Assembly (NCBI GenBank): GCA_943326215.1
Contig: CALPSK010000058.1
Span: forward strand, 1 to 6,136
DNA length: 6,136 nt
Direction of reading: 5' to 3'
Source of the DNA: Sediminibacterium ginsengisoli
GTDB lineage: Bacteria > Bacteroidota > Bacteroidia > Chitinophagales > Chitinophagaceae
Positions within the stretch are counted from its first letter, which is position 1; the number at the start of each line of letters is the position of its first letter. This document shows, one piece after another, positions 1-6,105 of this stretch. The position numbers and the translations under genes are program-made. The notes beneath the pieces were generated by a model, which saw only the letters and a list, made by a program, of their open reading frames with translations, was not told the DNA's origin and made no database searches.

Positions 1-282
1 GATGAGTATAAAAAACAATCGGGTTTAGATAAACCCGTTCAAGATTTTTTAGAACAAAGAACAAAAATGAATAAATTTTTAAATAGTGTTTGGGATTTAA
101 TTGACATTACGGTAGAAGATTATTTAAAAAGAGGATTCAGTTCACTTCATATTAATTTTGGCTGTACAGGGGGGCAACACCGCAGTGTATTTGCAGCTGA
201 ACAAACGGCCAGACATCTTAGAAATAAATACAAGGTCAAAGTATTGCTAGCACATACCAATAAAGAAAATTGGGTTAAATAA
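1..282 (+). CDS. RapZ C-terminal-domain protein, 3' end only (likely AmgK-like kinase/RapZ fusion)
   Basis: The open frame enters from the left edge and ends at TAA 280-282, leaving 93 residues. The visible part reads as the C-terminal domain of RapZ-type proteins: a GLDKPV segment near visible residues 8-13 and the hallmark GCTGGQHRSV at 54-63, followed by an AAE helix. In E. coli RapZ this domain senses glucosamine-6-phosphate and binds the sRNA GlmZ. Bacteroidota commonly carry the domain behind an aminoglycoside-phosphotransferase-like kinase (AmgK type), directly before a MurU-like gene. The 7-bp gap to the next gene matches that arrangement and implies co-transcription. The kinase half cannot be seen, so the fusion is inferred. 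The internal ATG at 67 is not the start, because the RapZ-like similarity begins upstream of it. Confidence is high for the domain and moderate for the pathway. Confidence 0.85.
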   Translation, partial: DEYKKQSGLDKPVQDFLEQRTKMNKFLNSVWDLIDITVEDYLKRGFSSLHINFGCTGGQHRSVFAAEQTARHLRNKYKVKVLLAHTNKENWVK

Positions 283-289
283 TATTTGC

Positions 290-1042
290 ATGAAAGCCAT
301 GATTTTAGCAGCAGGATTAGGTACAAGGCTCAAACCTTTTACCGATTTTCATCCAAAGGCATTGGCCATGGTGAATGGGAAATCTTTGTTGCAAAGAAAT
401 ATAGAATACCTGCAAGCCTTTGGTATAAACGAAGTGGTGGTGAATGTGCATCATTTTGCAGATCAAATTATGGAAGCCGTCAAAGCCAATGATGGATGGG
501 GTTCTACCGTTTTAATTTCAGATGAAAGTTCAGAAGTATTAGAAACGGGAGGTGGTGTACTTTTTGCAAAATCTTTTTTTGAAGAAGAAGAAAATTGGCT
601 AGTGATGAACGCCGATATTTTAACCAATTTAGATATTGATAAATTAATTGCTGCAGATAAAGTATTATCAGCAGGAGTAAAAAATTATATAGCTACTTTA
701 GCAGTGACCAACCGAGTCTCAAGCAGAAATTTATTATTTACAACAGAGGGTAATTTAGTTGGTTGGAGAAATAATACTACACGCGAAGAAAAATGGGCAG
801 GTGCAAATAACACTGAACAGCCTGCGGGTATTCATTCTATTGCAAAAGCATTTAGCGGCATTCAAATACTACATGCTAGTTTTTATAGTACGAATAATAT
901 GAGAGGTAAGTTTTCTTTAATAGATGCTTATTTGCAAGCAGCAGCCAAAGGCGCTATTGGTTATTACGACCATAGCGATAGTATTTTATTAGATGTGGGC
1001 AAGCCTGAAAATATTGAAAAAGCAGAAACCCTTTTCAAGTAA
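290..1042 (+). CDS. murU: MurU-like sugar-1-phosphate nucleotidyltransferase
   Basis: This 250-residue protein is a single-domain nucleotidyltransferase, close to the usual length of MurU (N-acetylmuramate-1-phosphate uridylyltransferase). MurU makes UDP-MurNAc from UTP and MurNAc-1-phosphate in the cytoplasm and so bypasses de novo synthesis during peptidoglycan recycling. The N-terminus has the nucleotide-binding signature LAAGLGTRLKP (residues 6-16) with the conserved PK at 22-23. LETGGG at 84-89, NAD at 107-109 (D109 a probable Mg ligand) and DVG at 235-237 (second metal aspartate) complete the active site. There is no C-terminal left-handed beta-helix, so it is not a GlmU-like bifunctional enzyme. 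The start 7 nt after the upstream stop gives the complete signature. The closely related family of mannose-1-phosphate guanylyltransferases and glucose-1-phosphate uridylyltransferases cannot be excluded from motifs alone. The RapZ-type neighbour favours the MurU role. Confidence 0.8.
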   Translation: MKAMILAAGLGTRLKPFTDFHPKALAMVNGKSLLQRNIEYLQAFGINEVVVNVHHFADQIMEAVKANDGWGSTVLISDESSEVLETGGGVLFAKSFFEEEENWLVMNADILTNLDIDKLIAADKVLSAGVKNYIATLAVTNRVSSRNLLFTTEGNLVGWRNNTTREEKWAGANNTEQPAGIHSIAKAFSGIQILHASFYSTNNMRGKFSLIDAYLQAAAKGAIGYYDHSDSILLDVGKPENIEKAETLFK

Positions 1043-1053
1043 ATAAGTTCCAA

Positions 1054-1072
1054 TAGTTATCTCAAATAACTA
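1054..1072. terminator. Candidate bidirectional terminator hairpin between convergent genes
   Basis: TAGTTAT (1054-1060) and ATAACTA (1066-1072) form a perfect 7-bp stem around the 5-nt loop CTCAA. It sits in the 56-bp gap between the convergent ends of the murU-like gene and the NagX-like gene, where a shared terminator is expected. The stem is AT-rich and neither side has a strong uninterrupted T tract, so efficiency is doubtful. Confidence 0.45.
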
Positions 1073-1098
1073 AGGAGGTTTCATTCTTAAAACTTTCT

Positions 1099-2253
1099 TT
1101 ATACTTTAATGTATATTTTCTTTTTATCTAAGTAGTGAGCAAGTATTCCAAAAAATGCAATGATGCTTAAAGCGTAAACAAAAGAGCCTACGCGTAAATC
1201 AGTATTTATATTTTTACATACATGCTCGTAGAACCAAGGCAGTGCTGAAGTGTAGACAGGTTCTCCTTTTTCGTCTCTATGGTCCACCCATCTTAATAAG
1301 GCTAATACACGCGGTAAAAATCCGCTGAGTACAAATACAAATAAGGGGTTCTTCCCAAACACATCGAAAAAATGACTCCATTTTCCTTTGGTATTTTGAA
1401 ACTCTAATAAATAAATTAGCATACCTAAACTAACCATGGCAAGTCCCGAAGTATATAATACATAACTACTAGTCCATATTTTTTTATTAATAGGAAAACT
1501 AAAATCCCAAATATAGCCAACGAATATAAGTACCACACCTGTTAAAAGTAATTGCGCTAACATCTCGTAATTCTTTCCTTTTAACTGAATGTATTCACCC
1601 ACTAAAAAACCTAGTATCACTTGTACGATGGCGGGTAATGTGCTTGTTAATCCTTCTGGGTCAAAGGGAACGCCTTCCCCTTTATAAATATGGGTTACGC
1701 CTAAAATAGCCTGGTCAATACTATTTCCAAAATAACCAGATAAACTAAAGGGATGACCGGCCGCACCTAATGCATAACTCAGTACCCAATATATAACCAG
1801 TATCATCATGCCTATAAAAAGTGCTATGCGCGATTTTCCATAATAAATAATAATAGAGGAGAAAAAATAACAAAGTGCAATTCTTTGAAGTACGCCTAAA
1901 ATGCGGACCATTTCCCAAGGCTTAAATACTAATTCAGTGCCTGAGAATTTTACAAAAGGGCTCCAGTTTAAAAATAGTCCAATACCAAAAATTAAAAGGG
2001 TTCGCTTTATTATTTTTGACCAAAATTCAGCAGCACCTGCATTTTGTAATTTGGGCATTACAAAGGACATAGCATTACCCACTGCAAATAAAAAGAAGGG
2101 AAATACTAAATCGGTAGGGGTACAACCATGCCAGCTCGCGTGACCTAAAGGACTATAGATATGTGCCCAAGAGCCAGGATTATTAACTAAAATCATAAGC
2201 GCCACAGTAGCGCCTCTAAACACATCTAGAGAATAATATCTTTGCTGATTCAT
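1099..2253 (-). CDS. NagX/HGSNAT-like membrane acyltransferase (COG4299/DUF5009 type)
   Basis: This 384-residue protein has about ten hydrophobic segments and belongs to the family of heparan-alpha-glucosaminide N-acetyltransferase (HGSNAT) and bacterial NagX, which are thought to acetylate amino sugars across or at the membrane. It opens with the family signature SLDVFRG (residues 8-14). VNN at 23-25 and HASWHG at 38-43 follow, leading into TPTDLVFPFFLFAVG (45-59). Aligned by eye with human HGSNAT, N24 and H38 fall at the asparagine and histidine reported as catalytic there. Further family-like blocks are FDPEGLTSTLPAI (197-209), NKKIWTSSYVL (256-266) and GKNPLF (300-305). It is convergent with the murU-like gene and divergent from rmlB, so it is a single-gene transcript. 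A weak -7-like TGAATTTG lies at 2316-2323 on this strand. The substrate is unknown, and other roles such as acylation of surface glycans remain possible. Confidence 0.8.
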   Translation of the reverse strand: MNQQRYYSLDVFRGATVALMILVNNPGSWAHIYSPLGHASWHGCTPTDLVFPFFLFAVGNAMSFVMPKLQNAGAAEFWSKIIKRTLLIFGIGLFLNWSPFVKFSGTELVFKPWEMVRILGVLQRIALCYFFSSIIIYYGKSRIALFIGMMILVIYWVLSYALGAAGHPFSLSGYFGNSIDQAILGVTHIYKGEGVPFDPEGLTSTLPAIVQVILGFLVGEYIQLKGKNYEMLAQLLLTGVVLIFVGYIWDFSFPINKKIWTSSYVLYTSGLAMVSLGMLIYLLEFQNTKGKWSHFFDVFGKNPLFVFVLSGFLPRVLALLRWVDHRDEKGEPVYTSALPWFYEHVCKNINTDLRVGSFVYALSIIAFFGILAHYLDKKKIYIKV

Positions 2254-2300
2254 AGAATATTATATTATAAAAAATTTAGTAATAAATAGCCCCGTTTTAA

Positions 2301-2308
2301 TATCTTTG
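2301..2308 (+). promoter_or_regulatory. Bacteroidota-type -7 promoter element of the rml operon
   Basis: TATCTTTG is a perfect match to the Bacteroidota consensus TAnnTTTG. It lies 16 bp before the rmlB start codon, so transcription would begin only about 10 nt upstream of the ATG and the leader would be very short. No exact -33 TTTG is present. The nearest candidate is TTTAG at 2275-2279, spaced about 22 bp. No Shine-Dalgarno sequence lies between the element and the ATG. Confidence 0.7.
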
Positions 2309-2319
2309 TAAGATACAAA
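2301..2319. promoter_or_regulatory. Two overlapping dyads on the rmlB promoter (possible operator)
   Basis: TATCTT-TGT-AAGATA (2301-2315) and TTTGTA-AGA-TACAAA (2305-2319) are two perfect 6-bp inverted repeats, each with a 3-bp spacer, offset by 4 bp. The first contains the whole -7 element and the second runs over the expected transcription start. A protein bound here would block RNA polymerase at rmlB and might also affect the divergent NagX-like gene. The symmetry is seen directly; the operator role is inference. Confidence 0.35.
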
Positions 2320-2324
2320 TTCAG

Positions 2325-3419
2325 ATGGGAAAAAATATATTAATTACAGGGGGAGCGGGATTTATTGGGTCGCATGTAGTGCGTTTAATGGTGACCAAAT
2401 ATCCTCAGTATCAAATCTTTAATTTAGATGCACTTACCTATGCAGGTAATTTGGAGAATTTAAAGGATATTGAAAAAGCAGCGAATTATCATTTTCTAAA
2501 AGCCAATATTTTAGAAGCCGATTCTTTAAAAACTATTTTTGAAAAACATGCCATTACCGATGTCATTCATTTGGCAGCTGAATCGCATGTAGATAGATCT
2601 ATCGTTTCACCATTAGATTTTGTGTATACCAATGTGATAGGAACCGTAAACTTATTAAATACAGCTAAAGAATATTGGAAGGGCGATTTAAGTTATGAAA
2701 AAGCACATGATGGTTCTTGGGAGAAAAATCGCAATCATATTTTTTACCATGTTTCTACCGATGAAGTATATGGTAGCCTAGGCAAGGAAGGTTTGTTCAA
2801 AGAAACCACTGCCTATGATCCCAACTCTCCTTATTCAGCAAGTAAAGCGGCTAGTGATCATTTTGTGCGTGCTTATGGAGAAACTTATCATTTACCTTAT
2901 GTAGTTTCTAATTGTTCTAATAACTACGGGCCGAATCATTTTCCAGAAAAATTAATTCCTTTATTCATACATAATATTATCAATAAAAAGGCATTACCTG
3001 TTTATGGCGATGGCTTGTATACCCGTGATTGGTTATATGTTATAGACCATGCACGTGCCATTGATATTATTTTTCATCAAGGAAAAAATGGAGACACTTA
3101 TAATATTGGTGGGTTCAATGAATGGACCAATATTGATTTAGTAAAATTAATGTGTGCTCAAATGGACGTGAAACTAGGAAGAGCAGTGGGCGAAAGCGAG
3201 TCTTTAATTACTTATGTGAAAGACAGACCAGGCCATGACCGTAGATATGCCATTGATGCGACTAAATTAAATAAAGAATTAGGTTGGAGCCCCTCTGTTA
3301 CTTTCGAACAAGGTTTGGCTGCCACCATTGATTGGTATTTGAATAATGGCCCTTGGTTAGAAAATGTAACTAGTGGTTCTTATCAAACTTATTATAGTTC
3401 CATGTATACTAATCGATAG
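2325..3419 (+). CDS. rmlB: dTDP-glucose 4,6-dehydratase RmlB
   Basis: This 364-residue extended short-chain dehydrogenase converts dTDP-D-glucose to dTDP-4-keto-6-deoxy-D-glucose with tightly bound NAD, the second step of dTDP-L-rhamnose synthesis. The Rossmann signature GGAGFIGS is at residues 9-16. LAAESHVDRS (83-92) contacts the cofactor and substrate. STDEVYG (144-150) supplies the T145/D146/E147 catalytic set, and YSASK (170-174) gives Y170 and K174. NNYGPNHFPEKLIP (199-212), TRDWLYV (233-239) and RPGHDRRYAID (301-311) are diagnostic of RmlB rather than of other nucleotide-sugar epimerases. Length and ends match the family. It is the first gene of an rmlB-rmlC-rmlA transcription unit, with a TAnnTTTG promoter just upstream and a 57-bp gap to rmlC. 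There is no sign of damage. Confidence 0.96.
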   Translation: MGKNILITGGAGFIGSHVVRLMVTKYPQYQIFNLDALTYAGNLENLKDIEKAANYHFLKANILEADSLKTIFEKHAITDVIHLAAESHVDRSIVSPLDFVYTNVIGTVNLLNTAKEYWKGDLSYEKAHDGSWEKNRNHIFYHVSTDEVYGSLGKEGLFKETTAYDPNSPYSASKAASDHFVRAYGETYHLPYVVSNCSNNYGPNHFPEKLIPLFIHNIINKKALPVYGDGLYTRDWLYVIDHARAIDIIFHQGKNGDTYNIGGFNEWTNIDLVKLMCAQMDVKLGRAVGESESLITYVKDRPGHDRRYAIDATKLNKELGWSPSVTFEQGLAATIDWYLNNGPWLENVTSGSYQTYYSSMYTNR

Positions 3420-3476
3420 AAATTTCGATAAAAAAGAGAAATTGCAATAAAATATATATTTACTTAGATCTAAAGA

Positions 3477-4028
3477 ATGAAAATAGAAGCGACACCCTTA
3501 CAAGATTGTTTTATAATTCACGACACAGTGCATGGCGATGCGAGAGGTTATTTTATTGAAACATTTAACCTAAGAGATTTTAAAGCAGCCAGTGGTTTAG
3601 ATATTGTATTTGTACAAGACAATCAATCTAGATCAAGCAAAGGTGTTTTGAGAGGTTTGCATATGCAAAGAGGATCTTCTGCACAAGCAAAGCTAGTAAG
3701 GGTTTTAGAAGGAGCGGTATTAGATGTAGTCGTAGATTTAAGAAAAGGTTCTCCTAGCTTTGGACAGCATTTTACTATTGAATTAACAGCCGAAAATCAT
3801 AAACAATTTTTTGTTCCTGCCGGGTTTGCTCATGGCTTTGTAGTATTGAGCGAGTCGGCTACTTTCTTTTATAAAGTAGATAAGTTTTATGAGCCAGGCA
3901 ATGAAGTGGGCATAATGTACAATGATAAGGATTTAAACATAGATTGGAAATTACCAAGTTCAGAACTAAAATTTTCAGAAAAAGATAAAACATTAGGAAG
4001 CTTTGCGGAATATGCGGCTTCTTTATAA
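3477..4028 (+). CDS. rmlC: dTDP-4-dehydrorhamnose 3,5-epimerase RmlC
   Basis: This 183-residue cupin protein epimerises C3 and C5 of dTDP-4-keto-6-deoxy-D-glucose to give dTDP-4-keto-L-rhamnose, third step of the rhamnose pathway. Its length is normal for RmlC. DARGYF (21-26) contains the substrate-binding R23. VLRGLHMQ (57-64) carries R59 and the catalytic base H62. K72 follows in QAKLVRV. PAGFAHGF (114-121) contains H119. Y132 in FFYKVD is the probable catalytic acid, and D170 in SEKDK should pair with H62. With both H62 and Y132 present, double epimerisation is expected. The start is 57 bp after rmlB, with no Shine-Dalgarno sequence. A 10-bp palindrome, TTAGATCTAA (3464-3473), sits 3 bp before the ATG. 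The 3' gap to rmlA is 75 bp and holds a hairpin. Confidence 0.95.
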   Translation: MKIEATPLQDCFIIHDTVHGDARGYFIETFNLRDFKAASGLDIVFVQDNQSRSSKGVLRGLHMQRGSSAQAKLVRVLEGAVLDVVVDLRKGSPSFGQHFTIELTAENHKQFFVPAGFAHGFVVLSESATFFYKVDKFYEPGNEVGIMYNDKDLNIDWKLPSSELKFSEKDKTLGSFAEYAASL

Positions 4029-4048
4029 AATAAAAAACAGGTATATGA

Positions 4049-4070
4049 TTTGAGCACGCAAGTGCGAAAA
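4049..4070 (+). other. Compact RNA hairpin with GNRA loop between rmlC and rmlA
   Basis: As RNA, 4049-4057 (UUUGAGCAC) can fold on 4062-4070 (GUGCGAAAA) around the tetraloop GCAA (4058-4061), a GNRA loop. The stem has four Watson-Crick pairs (GCAC/GUGC), then tandem G-A mismatches (4052-4053 with 4066-4067), then three U-A pairs. Tandem sheared G-A pairs and GNRA loops are both stabilising, so it may be a real element, for example an mRNA processing or stability site between cistrons. No T tract follows, so a classical terminator is unlikely. The function is not known. Confidence 0.35.
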
Positions 4071-4103
4071 CATAAACACAAATAAAAAACAAAAATTAGG
4101 TTT

Positions 4104-4964
4104 ATGAAGGGAATTATATTAGCAGGCGGATCAGGTACTAGGTTGTATCCTATTACCAAGGGTATCAGTAAGCAATTAATGCCTATCTATGATAAGCCCA
4201 TGATTTATTATCCTTTGTCGGTATTGATGTTGGCGGGGATTAAAGAAGTATTGATTATCACTACACCCGAGGATAATGATCAATTTAAAAGATTGTTGGG
4301 TGATGGTGCTGAAATAGGTTGCAAATTTAGTTATGCAGTACAAGCTGTTCCAAATGGACTAGCGCAAGCATTTGTGATTGGCGCCGATTTTATTGGCAAG
4401 GATAAAGTGTCTTTAGTTTTAGGAGACAATATTTTTTATGGTGCAGGTTTTAGTAAACTAGTACAATCTTTTAACGATTTAGATGGCGCAGCTGTATTTG
4501 CATACGAAGTAAATGATCCTGAGCGTTATGGTGTGGTGGAATTTGACGAAAATAACAATGCAATCTCATTAGAAGAAAAGCCAAAAGCGCCTAAATCAAA
4601 TTACGCGGTACCGGGTTTATATTTTTATGATAATACTGTGGTTGAAATTGCTAAGAATATCCCTGCATCTCCAAGAGGGGAGTTTGAAATTACCGACGTG
4701 AACAAGGTGTACTTAGAGCGTAAGCAATTACAAGTAGGCATTATGAACAGAGGTACTGCATGGTTGGATACCGGTACTTTTGAATCTTTAGCTGACGCAT
4801 GTGAGTTTGTAAGAGTCATAGAGAAGCGTCAAAGTCAAAAAATAGGATGTATTGAGGAAGTGGCCTACCGTATGGGCTTTATAGATAAGACTCAATTACT
4901 AGTTTTAGCCGATAAATATGCTAAAAGTGGCTATGGGGAATACCTTAGACAGTTAAAAAAGTAG
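4104..4964 (+). CDS. rmlA: Glucose-1-phosphate thymidylyltransferase RmlA
   Basis: This 286-residue enzyme makes dTDP-glucose from dTTP and glucose-1-phosphate, the entry step for dTDP-sugars. The N-terminal signature [13 protein letters not shown] (residues 6-18) and [18 protein letters not shown] (22-39, with K23) are typical of RmlA. Q80 with the following VPNGLAQAF (82-90) contacts the nucleotide and sugar. LGDN (106-109) contains the Mg-binding D108, YGVVEF is at 142-147, EEKP at 157-160, GEFEITDVN at 192-200 and WLDTGT at 220-225, with D222 as second metal ligand. The C-terminal part fits the short RmlA form and is complete. It is third in the operon, although it catalyses the first step, and rmlD does not follow. 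The stretch LTT-type TTAGGTTT before the ATG contains AGG, but spacing and context do not make a convincing ribosome binding site. Confidence 0.96.
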   Translation: MKGIILAGGSGTRLYPITKGISKQLMPIYDKPMIYYPLSVLMLAGIKEVLIITTPEDNDQFKRLLGDGAEIGCKFSYAVQAVPNGLAQAFVIGADFIGKDKVSLVLGDNIFYGAGFSKLVQSFNDLDGAAVFAYEVNDPERYGVVEFDENNNAISLEEKPKAPKSNYAVPGLYFYDNTVVEIAKNIPASPRGEFEITDVNKVYLERKQLQVGIMNRGTAWLDTGTFESLADACEFVRVIEKRQSQKIGCIEEVAYRMGFIDKTQLLVLADKYAKSGYGEYLRQLKK

Positions 4965-4986
4965 ACTTTTTCAGTTTGTAGCAGCT

Positions 4987-5012
4987 ATTTTCTGTTTTCT
5001 TAAACAAAAAAT
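4987..5012. terminator. Imperfect hairpin after rmlA: weak terminator or regulatory dyad
   Basis: ATTTTCTGTTT (4987-4997) pairs with AAACAAAAAAT (5002-5012) around the loop TCTT. Ten of eleven positions pair, with one C-A mismatch. It begins 22 bp after the rmlA stop and lies in the 80-bp gap before the MerR gene. It has only one G-C pair and no T tract following on the + strand, so it could equally be a regulator-binding dyad in the promoter region of the MerR gene. Confidence 0.35.
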
Positions 5013-5037
5013 GAACAATTATATAAATATGTTGTTC
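5013..5037. promoter_or_regulatory. Dyad GAACAA-N13-TTGTTC just upstream of the MerR gene
   Basis: GAACAA (5013-5018) and TTGTTC (5032-5037) are perfect inverted 6-mers whose centres lie 19 bp apart. The pair ends 7 bp before the ATG of the MerR/B12 regulator and abuts the preceding hairpin. Its size and place suit an autoregulatory site bound by a dimer of the downstream protein. No TAnnTTTG element is recognisable in the 80-bp gap, so the promoter of this gene remains unplaced. Confidence 0.3.
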
Positions 5038-5044
5038 TTATGGT

Positions 5045-5923
5045 ATGCCAACTTATTCAATCAAAGATTTAGAGCAAATTTCTGGGATCAAGGCCCACAC
5101 CATTCGTATATGGGAGCAGCGCTATAAGTTTCTGCAACCCTCTCGTACTGAGACGAATATAAGAACCTATTCAGCAGCTGAATTAAAGGTTATTTTAAAC
5201 GTTTCGTTTTTAAATAAATACGGGTTTAAGATTTCACATATTGATAAGATGAGTCCTGAGCAAATGGAAGAAAAAATTCTTACCATTAATCAGATGGATG
5301 CACAGAAGGAAAGGGTAGTGAATAATTTGATCAAGGATATGGTTTCATTGAATATGCCAGCCTTTGAACAACAACTAGATAATTATATAGCACAAAAGGG
5401 CGTTGAAAAAACCATCGTTGAAATTATCTTCTCTTTTTTAGAAAGAGTAGGCATATTATGGATGACAAGTAGTGTCAACCCAGCGCAGGAGCATCTTGCC
5501 ACCAATATCTTAAGACAGAAAATTATTTATGGTATTGAAAAATTAACCCCAGTAACCAAATATACAAAGAGGGTGGTTTTATTCTTGCCTGAAGCAGAGT
5601 ACCATGAATTAGGAATTTTATATGTACATTTTTTATTAAAACAAAATGGCATATATGTAGATTATTTAGGTACCAATATACCCATGGCGGATCTTGAATT
5701 TTTAGTGAGCAGAACGAAACCTGATTATTTATTTTGCCATATCACCTCTCCCGCGAAGAAATTTAAATTGGATAAGTTTCTAGAAGGCTTATCTAAAATT
5801 AATAAAACCTCTCCAGTCATATTATCGGGTCAAATTGTGAGAGACTATAAAGGCCAAATAGCTTCCAATATCTCTGTTAAACGTAGTTTAGCAGAAACCA
5901 TTCAGTTTTTGAATACAATCTAG
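5045..5923 (+). CDS. MerR-family regulator with cobalamin-binding domain (CarH/LitR-like)
   Basis: This 292-residue regulator has three parts. A MerR winged helix spans about residues 3-70 (YSIKDLEQISGIKAHTIRIW, then the wing around TNIRTYSAAEL). A four-helix cobalamin-cap domain spans about 90-165, and a B12-binding Rossmann domain about 175-290. The cap motif W-x9-EH is intact (W139, E149, H150), and the B12 motif E-x-H-x-x-G is present at 185-190, with H187 as the lower axial ligand. Thermus CarH uses these features to bind adenosylcobalamin, form a DNA-binding tetramer in the dark and release DNA in light, derepressing carotenoid genes. Here M140 follows W139, where Thermus CarH has H132. 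The later B12-domain motifs are degenerate (CHITS at 231-235, SGQ at 261-263). An in-frame TAA at 5024 makes ATG 5045 the only reasonable start. Targets probably lie downstream of the window. Family assignment is firm; light sensing is inference. Confidence 0.9.
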   Translation: MPTYSIKDLEQISGIKAHTIRIWEQRYKFLQPSRTETNIRTYSAAELKVILNVSFLNKYGFKISHIDKMSPEQMEEKILTINQMDAQKERVVNNLIKDMVSLNMPAFEQQLDNYIAQKGVEKTIVEIIFSFLERVGILWMTSSVNPAQEHLATNILRQKIIYGIEKLTPVTKYTKRVVLFLPEAEYHELGILYVHFLLKQNGIYVDYLGTNIPMADLEFLVSRTKPDYLFCHITSPAKKFKLDKFLEGLSKINKTSPVILSGQIVRDYKGQIASNISVKRSLAETIQFLNTI

Positions 5924-6050
5924 CTAGCTATTTTCGAAGTCTTACTCCAACTAGCTCAAAACTTTGACTTTTCTTAAAATATTGATAGTCACCCATTTAT
6001 TATTATTTTGGTCTGAAATTGGTGTTTTTTGGGCTTACCAAATCCGAAAT

Positions 6051-6078
6051 GTTTAATTATTTTTTAAAAATATTAAAC
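6051..6078. promoter_or_regulatory. 28-bp dyad (left of a pair), candidate operator
   Basis: GTTTAAT (6051-6057) and ATTAAAC (6072-6078) form perfect 7-bp outer arms. Inside, two mismatched positions are followed by four more pairs up to the centre, so 11 of 14 positions match. It is almost wholly A/T and has no T tract after it, arguing against a terminator. The outer GTTTA half-sites are shared with the second dyad 55 bp away. Confidence 0.4.
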
Positions 6079-6105
6079 AAAAATAGCTTTCGAACTCATT
6101 ATTTT

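Noticed and set aside
286..492. 68-residue + strand ORF overlapping the start of the murU-like gene
   Set aside because: It is an out-of-frame shadow of a gene with clear catalytic motifs and has no recognisable domain.
1901..2143. 80-residue + strand ORF inside the NagX-like gene
   Set aside because: It is antisense to a well-supported membrane protein, and the frame looks like reverse-complemented membrane-segment codons.
3421..3443. AATTTC/GAAATT inverted repeat after rmlB as a terminator
   Set aside because: The 6-bp AT-rich stem has an 11-nt loop and no T tract, and it lies inside an operon.
3455..3462. TATATTTA as a separate promoter for rmlC
   Set aside because: It lacks the final G of TAnnTTTG and has no -33 TTTG at suitable spacing; in an AT-rich spacer this is likely chance.
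4097..4104. TAGGTTTA as a -7 promoter element for rmlA
   Set aside because: It overlaps the rmlA ATG, so transcription would start inside the gene; it also differs from the consensus at the last base.
3859..4159. Two overlapping - strand ORFs (77 and 90 residues) across the rmlC-rmlA junction
   Set aside because: Both are mostly antisense to rmlC and rmlA, show no family motif, and arise from AT-rich DNA lacking stops on that strand.
4625..4819. 64-residue - strand ORF inside rmlA
   Set aside because: It is antisense to the conserved C-terminal part of RmlA and has no independent support.
5921..5930. TAGCTAGCTA palindrome at the stop of the MerR gene
   Set aside because: It is a short tandem of TAGC that is self-complementary by composition, too short for a terminator stem.
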